A stretch of DNA of 64,000 bases from Massariosphaeria phaeospora. Its lineage: Eukaryota; Ascomycota; Dothideomycetes; Pleosporales. Made by a program: the position numbers and the translations under genes. The notes under the pieces are model-generated. The model saw only the letters and a list, made by a program, of their open reading frames with translations. It searched no databases and was not told the DNA's origin. The stretch is taken from positions 2,232,001 to 2,296,000 of the forward strand of contig JAADJZ010000003.1 of NCBI GenBank assembly GCA_011032825.1, read 5' to 3'. How positions within the stretch are numbered: the stretch's first letter is position 1; each line of letters opens with the position of its first letter. This document shows, in pieces, positions 46,047 to 57,319 of this stretch.

Positions 46047-49000
46047 ATGGAGAACGCGTACACGAAATCGCCGGGCGACGCGCTCCAGCATTTCCACGTG
46101 TCTGAGGAAAAGGGCCTTTCAGAGCAGCAAGTGCGGAGCTTGAGGCAACAGCACGGAAAGAATGGTATGCGCCATGCTTCGGACGTCGAGACAAGGCTGT
46201 TTTGCTAATGCAAGGGAATAGCGCTGCCCGAGGAGCCCCCCACGCCCATCTGGGAGCTGATACTGGAGCAGTTCAAGGACCAGCTGGTTTTGATCTTGCT
46301 CGGGTCGGCAGGCGTGTCCTTTGTATTGGCTCTATTCGAAGGAGGCGACGGATGGACTGCGTTTGTAGACCCAGCGGTTGTAAGTGGCGATTCTCCTGGA
46401 CGACCTCTTAGATGTGTGCTGACTATAGCCATCTCGTAGATCCTCACAATTCTGATATTGAACGCCGTCGTGGGCGTGTCGCAAGAGACGAGCGCCGAGA
46501 AAGCCATCGCAGCCCTCCAGGAATACTCGGCAAACGAAGCCAAAGTCGTGCGCGAAGGCACTATCAAGCGCATTAAGGCTGATGATTTGGTGCCTGGAGA
46601 CGTCATAACGGTGGCAATTGGCGACAGGATCCCCGCAGACTGCAGGATATTATCTATACACAGCAACAGTTTCAATATCGACCAGTCCATTCTCACCGGG
46701 GAGAGCGAGAGCGTATCAAAGGACACAAAGGCGATCAAGGATGCGAGTGCGGTTAAGCAGGATCAGGTCAATATGCTCTTCTCCGGAACGACCGTTGTTA
46801 CGGGACATGCTACCGCTCTTGTTGTCTTGACTGGCGCGAACACAGCCATAGGAGACATCCACGAGAGCATTACTGCGCAGATTTCCCAGCCTACGCCCTT
46901 AAAGGAGAAGCTGAATGACTTCGGCGATACGCTAGCAAAGGTCATCACTGCCATCTGCATCTTAGTCTGGCTTATCAACATACGGAACTTCAGTGACCCA
47001 GCCCACGGCAGCTTCACAAAGGGTGCCATCTATTATCTGAAGGTACGTTGGCCGTCCCATGTGCAGTATTTGTGCTGACACCAGCAGATTGCCGTGTCCT
47101 TAGGCGTAGCTGCTATTCCAGAGGGCCTTGCCGTTGTTATTACGACCTGTCTAGCTTTGGGTACTCGCAAAATGGCTGCTAGGAACGCTGTTGTCCGGAG
47201 TCTACCATCAGTCGAGACCTTGGGAAGTTGCAGCGTCATCTGCTCTGATAAGACTGGTACTTTGACGACGAATCAGATGAGTGTCAACAAGATCGTCTTT
47301 ATCACCGAAGATGGAAATGGTCTCGAGGAGTTCGATGTTCAAGGTACTAGCTTTGCGCCCGAGGGCCGTGTTTCATTCCAAGGAAAAACACTTAACAATC
47401 TGGCTGCGTCATCCGCAACTGTTCGACAAATTTGTGAAGTAACAGCGCTTTGCAATGACGCAGCTATCTCTTTCGACGCGAAAAACAACACGCATAGCAT
47501 TGTAGGCGAACCTACTGAAGGTGCGCTACGAGTCCTCGCCGAGAAAGTTGGTACCCCGGATCCCCAAGTTAACGCATCTCGATCTCGTATTTCTCCCATG
47601 GACCGTCTTCATCACGCAAGCAAGTACTACGAGGAACTGTACCCTAGAGTGGCGACCTACGAATTCTCGCGAGACCGAAAAAGCATGTCCGTTCTGGTTA
47701 AGAATGGTAATTCTCAAAAGCTTCTCGTCAAAGGCGCGCCCGAATCTATCCTGGACCGTTGCACCCAGGTGGTCATTGGGGAGAATGGAAAGAAGGTGCC
47801 CCTGAACAAGCAACTTGCAAGCCTCATATCCAAGGAGATTGTCGACTATGGTAACCGAGGGCTCCGTGTTATAGCTGTGGCTTCTGTCGATGACGTTGGC
47901 TCAAACCCGCTACTTTCATCAGCAAAAACAACTCAAGATTACGTGAAGTTGGAGCAAAATATGACTTTGATCGGTCTCTGCGGCATGTTGGATCCCCCTC
48001 GTTCAGAAGTGAAGGCTTCCATTGAAAAGTGCCGCTCCGCTGGTATCCGCGTCGTTGTCATCACCGGTGATAACCAGAACACAGCCGAATCAATCTGTCG
48101 GCAGATTGGTGTTTTTGGTCAAAACGAAGACTTGACTGGAAAGAGTTATACTGGACGTCAATTCGATGCATTGAGTGAAACAGAGAAAATGGACGCCGCC
48201 AAGAGGGCCTCTCTTTTCTCGCGAACAGAGCCAACTCACAAGTCCAAACTGGTAGATCTCCTTCAGCAAGCTGGTGAGGTGGTTGCCATGACTGGTGACG
48301 GAGTCAATGATGCTCCAGCTTTGAAGAAGGCAGATATTGGTGTAGCCATGGGATCTGGAACTGACGTCGCCAAATTGGCCGCTGACATGGTCCTTGTCGA
48401 TGACAACTTTGCAACGATTGAGGGTGCCGTTGAGGAGGGACGGTCCATTTACAACAACACCCAGCAGTTTATCCGATATCTCATTTCGTCGAACATCGGC
48501 GAAGTCGTCTCCATTTTCTTGACCGCAGCTATGGGCATGCCTGAGGCGCTCATTCCCGTCCAACTCCTTTGGGTCAACCTTGTCACCGACGGGCTCCCCG
48601 CCACCGCTCTCTCGTTCAACCCGTCGGACCACGACGTCATGAAGCGCCAACCACGTAAGCGCGATGAACCTCTTGTAGGCGGTTGGCTGTTCTTCCGCTA
48701 CATGGTTATCGGTGTATATGTCGGCGCAGCCACTGTCTTTGGCTACGCTTGGTGGTTCATGTTCAATTCAGCCGGTCCTCAGATCTCGTTCTACCAGCTA
48801 TCCCACTTCCACCGTTGCTCGACTCAGTTCCCGGAGATTGGTTGCGAGATCTTCGCCAACGACTCGGCCAAAGCTGCGTCCACGGTTTCACTCTCTATCC
48901 TGGTCGTCATTGAAATGCTGAATGCCATGAACGCGCTCTCGTCTTCGGAGTCTCTGCTCACACTTCCACTATGGAAGAACATGATGCTTGTCTACGCTAT

Positions 49001-49290
49001 CTGCCTGAGCATGGCGCTGCATTTCGCGCTCCTCTATATACCCTTCTTACAGGGTCTCTTTAGCGTCATTCCCCTCGACATGAGGGAGTGGAACGCGGTA
49101 ATGGCCATCAGCGCGCCAATCATGTAAGTGTTCTTATTCTTTCATTAATATGGCCCAGGTTGCTAACACAACATACAGTGTGATCGACGAGATACTCAAA
49201 TTCTTCGAGCGCGCCTTCTTCATCCAGAAGACGTCTATAAACCGGGACTACGCACAGAACGGGAAGACGATCAGACCGAAGGAGGAGTAG
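46047..49290 (+). CDS. SERCA-type P-type Ca2+-ATPase
   Basis: It pumps cytosolic Ca2+ into the ER or a related store at the cost of ATP. Five exons, 46047-46164, 46222-46379, 46440-47042, 47088-49123 and 49179-49290, give 1008 aa, the normal SERCA length, with all phases consistent. The N-terminus [20 protein letters not shown] is the cation-ATPase N domain. Motifs in order: [21 protein letters not shown] (M1/M2), TGES in the actuator domain, [20 protein letters not shown] (M4, Ca2+-binding), [13 protein letters not shown] with phospho-Asp347, KGAPE, and [21 protein letters not shown]. The M5-M6 region has [13 protein letters not shown] and [16 protein letters not shown]. All are typical of SERCA rather than the PMC or PMR1 pumps. 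The C-terminus, KTIRPKEE, is lysine/arginine-rich and lacks a clear KKxx signal. ATG 46047 is preferred because it precedes the conserved N-terminal motif. Confidence 0.95.
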
Positions 49291-50701
49291 GCTGTATTCT
49301 ATCAATCTTAGACAGCACCGGCTCGGCCCAAACCCCAGAGAGTGGGGCTGGTGCTTGGAGTAAAATCCCACATGTACCATAGAGATATAGACATCGAACG
49401 ACCTTACCTTCCTAGGCACTTGCATACAGAACTGTCAGTCAAAAGGTAGGCTAAAGCCTAGGCTTACCGCGCAATGGGGCGTGTCGTTCTCAGAGACCAA
49501 AGAGGGTTCGAGCGCTCGGGGTCTGTAGAGTTGGGGAGGCTGTTTGCTTTGGCGCGTTTGCTATTGCTATTTGCTCTCGAGTCTCGATGCATTAGCATGT
49601 GGCTTGGCGTTGGAGTCGGTGCTGGAATAGAGTCGCTGTGCTGGATCGGGTTGGATTGTAGACTACATAAAAACTATACATATAGAAGAAAAAAGTATAC
49701 ATAGCTGACTCTAGCTCCTCGCCTCTGCTGTTGCGTTTATTTGCTCGTCTGCCGCGCGTGTGCACGTGCGTGCGCGGTTGCGTGGTTGTGCGGTTGTGAC
49801 CTTTGTCTCGTCTTACCTACCATATCTACCTACGTAGTGACGTACCTATCTTACCATATCTTACCTACGTAGTGACGTACCGACCTAGCGATTGCTTAGT
49901 AAATTCCCTCACAAGACCCCAGAAACTTTTTTCTCTTCTACATATAATCGCCACGCAAGAAAACTTCCATCAATTACAAAACGGTGCAGCGTGCGGTCGA
50001 GCGGTCCAGCGGGCTAGTGCGTCGTACGGCTTTCGGTCACCACTGTTCATGGAATATAGGCTTTGGAATACGATTGTCGACGGTGCGAATGCCGCGCGTT
50101 CGAACCAGATCCCCGCTGTTTTTTTGTTGATCTTTTTTTTTTGCTGGCTTAGTCAGAGCTGGATATAGGTGTAGTAGATACAACAGTGCTTATGTTGGCT
50201 AGCTAGCTATGTCTACGTTGCTCTTTACTTACTTATCTGCATAATCCTCTCAGGTCTGCAAGGATATAGAAGGTTGATAGAGCACTTGGAAGCTTCCGCT
50301 GTCGCTCTACAAATACATTTATCACGATAAGGAGGAAACAAAGAAGACGGAGGAACTTGGAATGGAGAGGTTGAGATTGCAATACTGATTGCATAAATAC
50401 CCAAGATTGGCGAGAGGAGACCAGCTAAGAACACGGCTTCTATAAGAACTAGCTAGGGAGAATACAAAAAGAAAAGGAAAAAGAGACCTAGAGAAACTAG
50501 GAGGATGAGAAGGAACATGGCGGACATGACTTACATGGTTCCCTTCTACACCTCAATGCTCTTCGATCGCCGGGGAACAACATAGAATCCAACCTGTTGA
50601 GGCAAATCGCCATCATCAAAATCCGAACCGCCTTATCCAAGGCAGAGAGTGGTCCAAAACTTACTAAAACTACAATTGGCTGCTGGTAGGTCAACAGCGG
50701 C
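49291..50701. other. 1.4-kb convergent intergenic region
   Basis: This lies between the stops of the SERCA gene (plus) and the DUF6604 gene (minus). It is AT-rich in parts, with T runs near 50118 and 50135. A 20-bp exact direct repeat occurs at 49827 and 49862. No tRNA cloverleaf was found despite a T-loop-like TTCGAACC near 50100. No gene is supported. Confidence 0.5.
49827..49881. repeat. 20-bp direct repeat, two copies 35 bp apart
   Basis: TACCTACGTAGTGACGTACC occurs exactly at 49827-49846 and 49862-49881, with a similar CCATATCT stretch before each. Each copy includes the palindrome TACGTA and a TGACGTA core resembling a bZIP (CRE) half-site. Confidence 0.9.
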
Positions 50702-53677
50702 TTAGGCCTTCGCCTTCGCCTTCTTCAACTGCCTCTTCGTCATTGCCCTTGTCATCGGCTTCGGCTGCGGCTTGGGGACAGTAACCCAGTCCTCACCGAC
50801 CTCGACCTCGACGCCATCTTTCGTGAACCAGAGATCCGGATCCGCGCGCAGATTCACCTGCTTCCTCGAAAAGCAACGCTTGGCTCCACGACCAGCGAGG
50901 CCGCGACCCAGCGCACAGTCACCGGGGCACCGGAAAAAGACACTGTGCTTCCTAAAACGGTGGATGGCAAAACGCCCGCCTTTGCGCGTATAGCGGGTCT
51001 TGATTCCCAAACGCAAGAGCGACTTCTTCAGCATGTTTTTCTTCTCAATGGCACTCTTGCGCTTCCGATACCCAGGCTTGGGGTATGTGATGCAATGCCA
51101 GAGGCCCTTCATCTTCGAACCTGGGGACACGCCCCACCACTCCGCGTCGATGATGTTCCACAGGCACTTGCGAAAATGCTCTGCGGCGTCGAGCTCCGCG
51201 CTGCCCTCTTCCGCGATCAGGTCTTGCATAATGCGGGCGATGGCCTTGATCTTGTCGAGCGGGAGGACGTCTTTCGACAACTCGTGGCCCTTGGCTTCGA
51301 CCTTGATGTCCTTGGGCGGGGTCTTCAGATCGTAGAAGAGCTCGTGTAGGAGTTGGTGGGTGTGGGGCGCGGACTCTTTGGGCCCTGGTCGCGCAATTTG
51401 CATGCTGGCGTCGTAGAGGACGTCGTCGCGGATTTGTGTTACGAGTGAGAAGACGCGTCGGAAGAAGGAGAGGTAGTCGAAGCATGTGTGTAGCTCGTTG
51501 CTTCGGAGTTCGGCCGAGATGCGCGATAATGCTGTGACGTGGGCGCAGTCGGATTTGGAGAAGTCGGGGACTTGGACTTTGGCCTCTTGCTTCTGCTTCT
51601 CCTTCTTCTTCTGGCGCTGCTTGCGGTTCTTCGACTTCTGGGGGGCGAGGTCAGCGGCTACGGAGTTGAACGTACCTTGTACATCTCGGGTCACCTGTGC
51701 GGCTTCTCCGGACTCTTCGAGCGTAGTGCCGTCTTGTTCCGCGTCGATTTGAAGCACATGAGCGAATACATTGTGCAGGCGGATCCATCGGTCGTTGTTT
51801 GGATTGGGCCCATAGTATTCTCGAATTTTCTGCTCCAGCGGGAAGAACGTACTGAAGCCTCGTTTGGCTTTGAGCTCCTTCTTGAGCCTGGCATGCATCT
51901 TATTGTGGTCTTTGGCAAGGTTACGACTGGAGCCTGACATGCCTACCAACAGACGGCCAAAGAACTGATCAGGTTCTGTTGGTGGATCGCTGATGAAGAT
52001 GCGCTTCGAATCTTGCATCTTGATGACGAAGTCGAGGTCCGGCCAGGGAAGCGTCAGCCCTCCGACTTGACTGCACGCATTGTAGAGATGCGCTAGGGCA
52101 ATGAAAAACCACTGCATCCGTGGAATGCTTATGACATCGTACGTCATCTGGTAATAATACGTAACCAGGCCACTAAGAACAGGGTTGAATGTAACGAAAA
52201 GTTCGGCATCCATCTTGACCAGTACGTCCGAGTCATCCGAGTCGTCCTCTTCGACTTCTTCGCCGAGACAATCGATCCATTTCATGATCGAAGCCAGAGG
52301 CCCAATGAAGAGAGACGTAAACTTGACAGGATCCTTGGTCATGTAGTCTGGCGGATTGTTAAGTGTAGACATGTTGTCCTCAAAGTCGCAATGCAGTCGC
52401 ATCATCGAAGAGAGGTGTATGACGTGCCCACCAATGTCTGTATAGATATTGTTTAGTGTGGGTCCCAGATGGAGGTTGATGTCTATCAGGATTTGAAACC
52501 CGAAGGGCAACCACTCCTTGGAGGCTCTAGAAGACTGCATGCCCTCTGTGAACTTATCCAATATGGGTATGGGAATCTTCTTACGAATACCCTCGAAGAA
52601 TAAAAGGAACTGCATGTGAGGTAACTCGTCTGCTTTAAGAGTTATATGCGTGCTTGGGAGCGTGCCGTTTCGCTTTTCATAAGCCTCCAAGTGATGTATA
52701 CCGTCCATACAGAACAGGCGATATAGTTCGTCGTAGGCCTTCTGCTCAGGTACAAGCGACTTCTTACCATCACCTAGAGACTTCGTGAAGAGTTTCTTAA
52801 CAATGTCTCTCAGTGATCGCCCCTCGGGGTCGGCTCCAAGATCTTCAACGACTGAAAGGACATTCTGTTGGACTAAGCCTTGAGCCAGATCTGAGACGAG
52901 CGCGGCTGCGATGACACCAGTGTTATCGTCCTTGTAGTCCTCCCAAGCTGTGCGAATGGATTTCCGAATCTTGGAGAGGTCATAGAGGAAACAGAGTACC
53001 TCGAAATCCAATTCCGTCTCCATTTGCGCCTTAGTCAGTTGGGGGCTTTGGATCTTCGTTGTGGAAGACTGTCGGTTTCCCCGGTCATTGTTGGATGATT
53101 TGGAGTTCGCATGCTGGCGATTTTCGCTCTTGGAAGGTTCTTCTTCGACCTCAGGATCCGCGTCCCAATTCACGATGGTGACGTTGTATATCTTCGGGTT
53201 ATCTGGTTTGACCGTGGTTGTCTTGTCGCAACTCGAAGATCCCTTTTTCGTGTGGCCATCCCCTTGGAAAGCTCCGGCAAGACGGCTACCTTGAAACCTG
53301 GACTTGACCCTAGTCAACACCTCTGTGAAGAAAGAATGTGCCTCATCTTCTTGTTGCTTCACTTTGTACCATGACATGACTTCTTTTCTACTCCGAATAG
53401 CGTCCTCGAGATCCTTCAATCCAGAATCATCTTCGAGTGGTTCACCCGCATCGATGATGTATTGTGCGATCTCCTCGTACATCCATATTTTAAGCGTGTG
53501 TACGCTCGTACCCTTTCGGTTCTTAGTCTTGCCCCCCTTAGACACCTGTGTTTGGAGTTCGAGTCCACGCTTCTCTGCTGTTTTGACGAGCCAGCCTGTG
53601 AACTTGGTGGTGTACGCCTTGTAGCTCCTGTACGTGCTGGGAAACTCGTTCCTTCGGTATGATTCAGAGTAATCCAT
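50702..53677 (-). CDS. DUF6604-family protein of unknown function
   Basis: A single-exon gene of 991 aa read from ATG 53677 (MDYSESYRRNEFPSTYRSYK); an in-frame ATG 57 nt earlier would add 19 residues. The first 300 residues match the fungal DUF6604 pattern: YRSYKAYTTKFTGWLVKTA near the start, a Lys-rich linker, SRKEVMSWYKVKQQEDEAHS, and later LDFEVLCFLYDLSKIRKSIR followed by AWEDYK. These proteins occur widely in filamentous fungi, and I know of no established function. The middle is mostly helical and hydrophobic without membrane segments. A very basic patch (KSKNRKQRQKKKEKQKQEAK, near 690) and a basic C-terminus (MTKRQLKKAKAKA) suggest nuclear or nucleic-acid contact, which is inference. 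It is the only long gene here without an intron besides the short orphan at 4000. Confidence 0.87.
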   Translation of the reverse strand: MDYSESYRRNEFPSTYRSYKAYTTKFTGWLVKTAEKRGLELQTQVSKGGKTKNRKGTSVHTLKIWMYEEIAQYIIDAGEPLEDDSGLKDLEDAIRSRKEVMSWYKVKQQEDEAHSFFTEVLTRVKSRFQGSRLAGAFQGDGHTKKGSSSCDKTTTVKPDNPKIYNVTIVNWDADPEVEEEPSKSENRQHANSKSSNNDRGNRQSSTTKIQSPQLTKAQMETELDFEVLCFLYDLSKIRKSIRTAWEDYKDDNTGVIAAALVSDLAQGLVQQNVLSVVEDLGADPEGRSLRDIVKKLFTKSLGDGKKSLVPEQKAYDELYRLFCMDGIHHLEAYEKRNGTLPSTHITLKADELPHMQFLLFFEGIRKKIPIPILDKFTEGMQSSRASKEWLPFGFQILIDINLHLGPTLNNIYTDIGGHVIHLSSMMRLHCDFEDNMSTLNNPPDYMTKDPVKFTSLFIGPLASIMKWIDCLGEEVEEDDSDDSDVLVKMDAELFVTFNPVLSGLVTYYYQMTYDVISIPRMQWFFIALAHLYNACSQVGGLTLPWPDLDFVIKMQDSKRIFISDPPTEPDQFFGRLLVGMSGSSRNLAKDHNKMHARLKKELKAKRGFSTFFPLEQKIREYYGPNPNNDRWIRLHNVFAHVLQIDAEQDGTTLEESGEAAQVTRDVQGTFNSVAADLAPQKSKNRKQRQKKKEKQKQEAKVQVPDFSKSDCAHVTALSRISAELRSNELHTCFDYLSFFRRVFSLVTQIRDDVLYDASMQIARPGPKESAPHTHQLLHELFYDLKTPPKDIKVEAKGHELSKDVLPLDKIKAIARIMQDLIAEEGSAELDAAEHFRKCLWNIIDAEWWGVSPGSKMKGLWHCITYPKPGYRKRKSAIEKKNMLKKSLLRLGIKTRYTRKGGRFAIHRFRKHSVFFRCPGDCALGRGLAGRGAKRCFSRKQVNLRADPDLWFTKDGVEVEVGEDWVTVPKPQPKPMTRAMTKRQLKKAKAKA

Positions 53678-54692
53678 GATCGCTGGTGGATAATGGATAG
53701 TGGATGGTGGTAGATGGCCGTAGTATGGTAGCACTCCAAGCGGTGTGGTGGGGATAAAGAAAACAGACAGGATGTTTTAATTGGGGAATTTATAGGTAGT
53801 ACATAAGCATGTAGGTGAACATTGGAAACATGTTAACTTACAGATCGCGCGGGCGTGGCCCGGTTGCCCGGACACAGCTGGAACCATAGTGAAAGGACCT
53901 ACTAACCGCTAGTATTTGGTATTGTGTATTTGAATTCACACAACATATATCCTCTATAGTGATCACTAGTCGCTCTAGAGTCGCGCCTGGAGCGGCATTT
54001 CCTTAGGCATTGTATGTTGATAGTGGTATGTATACAATTCCCTTGTACTGCCATAGCGAGGAAAATAGGCGCAGGTGACTGTTTTGCCGTTGGGATTGGA
54101 AAGGTCCCGGGAGGTAGATGGTGATCATGAGACCTCGGGAGCGTTTGCAGTCTAGTGGAGGAAGATACACGCTAAGCTATGATTACATAAGCCATTCCAT
54201 TCCAAAGTACTACATCCTTGGTTCCATTCGTGGACTCAAATGTAGTGTTTAATTATCAAATCTTTACTTTTAGCCAAGTATATGAACATTAGTAAGTATA
54301 GTAAATCGCATTCTATTCGGTCCCGAAGGCGGCAATGTTAAGTGTGAGAAGACGTCTGTGTAGAGCGAGAAGAAGATTTATAAGAGTTATCTTGACAAAC
54401 TATAGTTAGTTATGATAGCGCGTTCCATAAAATGGGCCACTTAGCCCATGCTGAAAACGAATGATTCTTGTCACAGGAGCACGCGACAACCTTTGGTCTA
54501 GGTATATCACAGACGTACCAATCAGTAATGCTAATTTGAGTGTACATTGTACAGTGTACAATAAGGCTATGCTATGCCATGCTATGCAAACGAACTCGAC
54601 ATCCATGTTACCAAAAGCGCCTACGCTATGCAAAAAGAGGAACTAACAGTCCCTTCACGTCTACCACCCTTGCTTGCAGCCACCCGAGAGAT
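53678..54692. other. AT-rich intergenic region, about 1 kb
   Basis: Upstream of the DUF6604 gene and downstream of CDC6. The segment at 53760-54450 is clearly more AT-rich than its surroundings and includes the 12-bp palindrome TAGTGATCACTA near 53957. Around 54540-54590 there are short iterated TGTACA and GCTATGC words. No gene is seen. Confidence 0.5.
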
Positions 54693-56671
54693 CTAGAAAC
54701 CCTCATCACCTTCCAAAATACCCTTTAGGATGCCACACCCAGGCCCTACCAGAGAAGTCCCTAGCTCCTTCATGCCCACTGCACTCGCAACACGACGGTC
54801 TTCCACAACAGTTTCGCCAAATCCCCCACCTCTCCCTTTCCTAGTCGGAGTGCCAGTTGCAACAAGTGACCCTGCCTTCCCTTCCACCGCTGAAACCAAT
54901 GATAGAGATTCCAAGCTTCCAACAATGTCTCGAAATTCGGTACTGGTAAGAGCATGCAGGATGTTTTCGCGCTTGCACAATGACGTGTACGCTTCGAACA
55001 GAGCTTTGATGGTCGGTGCCGTACCGTGCGTTTTCGAAGGGGTTGCGAAGACATTCTCGGCGTTTAAGGCACGTTTCTTCTTCTCGAGGGCTGATAATGC
55101 GCATAAGACTGCCTTTTGCTGAAGGTTGAGATTCTGAAGGCGTTGGACGGTGCCGTTACTAAAGACAGCCGCTGTGATGCGAGCCATATGGGCAATTGTA
55201 GCTCGTGGGGCGCTTTCGACAGTGAGCTCGGCAAGGGAAGCCGCCAGTGTACCTTGGGCCTTTCCCTTGGAGGGGGAGCGTATAGCAGGCGACGAGAGAT
55301 TGATATTCTCGACCAGTGGTGTTTTCGACGGAGAGGGCGTAGGCGATGGCGTGATTTCGGAGACGTTCTTGATGTGTTGGTCGCGAGTATCTGCCTCTAT
55401 AAGATCGATTGCTCGGCGGCAGATGTCGAATGCCTTGCGAAGGTCTCCAGACTGAGCGATCTTCTTTGCGAGGAACATGATCGCAGTAGGGTGGATAAAC
55501 GGGACATTGTTCGCGTTGACCGGAAGCAGCGACTTCAGCTTGGATGTAATGATAGAAGAGATCTGCGGTGCAGTGTAGGGGAGGAAGGGCAAAAGTTGAG
55601 GCTTCAGGCCTCGTGCCTTGAGACGGGGTAAAAACCGATCCGTGAAGTCGAGAGCATTCGCGATTCCGACGAGGACAAGTCCAGAGGAGCGTTGAAGAGA
55701 CCAGTGGAAGATATTATAGAGCAGGTCGATATCGAGTTCCAAGAGGTGATCCACCTCGTCCAGCGTTACGACGTAGGATGATTTACGTTGCATAAACAGC
55801 TTCTTCACTGACTCCATCTCGTCACCCTCTTGTATTTCGGTGACGTCCACGAATTGTTCCAACAGTGTTCGATAAAGGTCGACGGAATTTTTCACGCTCA
55901 TACAGTTGACGTAACCAGTGTAGACAGCCTCTTCACATTCGATGGTCCGACAGACTTCGTTGACAAGCGCGCTCTTGCCGGTGCCAGGCGGACCCGAGAC
56001 GTAGATACATCCAGACTTCTTCGATTTCGTGCGTGTCGAGATGAAGGTCTCCAGTTCGCTGCGTTCCTGCTCGCGTCCAAACAGTGCGGGCGGTGCAGAA
56101 CCCCTAGCGAAGAGTTGACGAGCTTCATTGTAGATAGTAGGCGCAGAATTGCGAGGTGTCGATGGTGTGTGGGGTGTTCGGGGCGTGGGTGGTCGGCCGG
56201 CGGCAAGTAGACGATGCCTTGGCGTCACCGCGATCTTGTTGGCAAGAGCGTCTCGGCGCCGTGGGGTTTGCGGAGTCGACACAGGTTTCTCTACGGGTTC
56301 GGCAGGCGCTTTGGAGGGCGAGTTGACTTCTGCGGTTGACAATGGCACACGGCTCTCGGGTGCGCCGTGTTTGGCAGGCGTGGTGTTGACCCCCCGTCCA
56401 CGCTTTCCCACCGGTTTCTCCTCCTGCCTATCCACATGCATTGCATCGCCATTGCGCGCCGGTTTTCGAGGTGTGATAAATGGGTTCTCATTCTCAGCTT
56501 CATCCAATATGACAAACTGGGTCCGGGGTTTTGCGCGCGTGCTGGCAGCTAAAACCGCATCTGCGAGTACCGCGTTAGACGTGCTTCCAGGGTCGACGTC
56601 GGGTGGCACTTACCGGCTGCCTCTGCATTGGCGGCGCTGCGAGTTCTCTTTCCGAGCACCGAAGTCGACAT
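54693..56671 (-). CDS. CDC6: Replication licensing ATPase Cdc6/Cdc18
   Basis: Cdc6 binds ORC at origins in G1 and loads the MCM2-7 helicase. Two exons on the minus strand, 56671-56614 and 56560-54693, are joined by a 53-nt GT-AG intron (NAEAA-D-AVLAAST), giving 641 aa. Residues 1-160 are disordered, rich in TP and SP pairs (TPRKP, NTTPAK, VNSPSK, PPTPRTPHTPSTPR) that would be CDK sites, with basic patches. AAA+ core: Walker A GPPGTGKSALVNEV at about 209, Walker B VVTLDEVDHLL at about 283, sensor 1 VGIANALDFTDRFLPRL, sensor 2 SGDLRKAFDICRRAIDL. A winged-helix domain follows (LQNLNLQQKAVLCALSALEKK; TSTEFRDIVGSLESLSLVS). Two MluI cell-cycle boxes lie 88 and 114 bp before the ATG. Orc1 is excluded by the absence of a BAH domain. 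Confidence 0.95.
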
Positions 56672-57319
56672 GTTGGGCAGCAGCGAGGAAGACTGGGAAG
56701 GCGGAAGTGCTGCGGCGTGGAAGGTGCGCTGGTGGGTGAAGAAGGGAGCGCCCGCCTGACGCGTCGGGTTGCAGAAAGCGCGACACGCGTTAAGTGGCTA
56801 GCTTGGCGTTTCCAGCCTCGCACGCCCGCGAACGCGCCACCGGCCGTGCTCGAGGCCAGTATACCTGGGCATTGCATGCTCATCGACCTGACAACCTGGA
56901 ACTTGATCTTGACTTGTCGGGTAGGCGGACGACAGCTCGCTTGATCGCTGCAGTTTGGCTTTGCGGATAAGTCCGCATGCGCATGCTACGTAGGGCCGCA
57001 GCCACGGTCATACGAACTATACCGTCTGTTTGCTCTGTACTCTTCATGCCCCAGGAGATGCGTTGCACAGCACAGTAGAACACCAACTTTCTCACGCGCA
57101 GAGGACGCAACATGGTGTGATACTCACCGCCACTGTGTTTGCACCAGATCATGCTACCTCATACCACTTTACCGTGTGACATCGTTAGAGCGACTGTTCT
57201 CTGAGCTACATGGATAACTTTGCTTTGCTTATAAGTAGTGAACTAGACGAGTGCTATGACTCTCCTACTCTTCCAATACAGTCGACAACCTCTGATCTAT
57301 CCTATGCCAACTTAGAAAC
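56672..57319. other. Divergent intergenic region between CDC6 and the 145-aa orphan
   Basis: About 650 bp. The CDC6 side is GC-rich and holds the two ACGCGT boxes. The other side is more AT-rich and would contain the orphan's promoter. No other gene is seen. Confidence 0.5.
56759..56790. promoter_or_regulatory. Pair of MluI cell-cycle boxes upstream of CDC6
   Basis: ACGCGT occurs at 56759-56764 and 56785-56790, 20 bp apart, within 120 bp of the CDC6 start. ACGCGT is the core bound by MBF (Mbp1/Swi6; Cdc10 complexes), which drives G1/S genes in yeasts, including cdc18. A few other ACGCGT occur singly in this window, mostly within coding sequence, but I saw no other close pair. Confidence 0.65.

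Noticed and set aside
50090..50140. Possible tRNA (TTCGAACC followed by T runs)
   Set aside because: The arms around the T-loop-like word do not pair and no A box lies at the right distance upstream.
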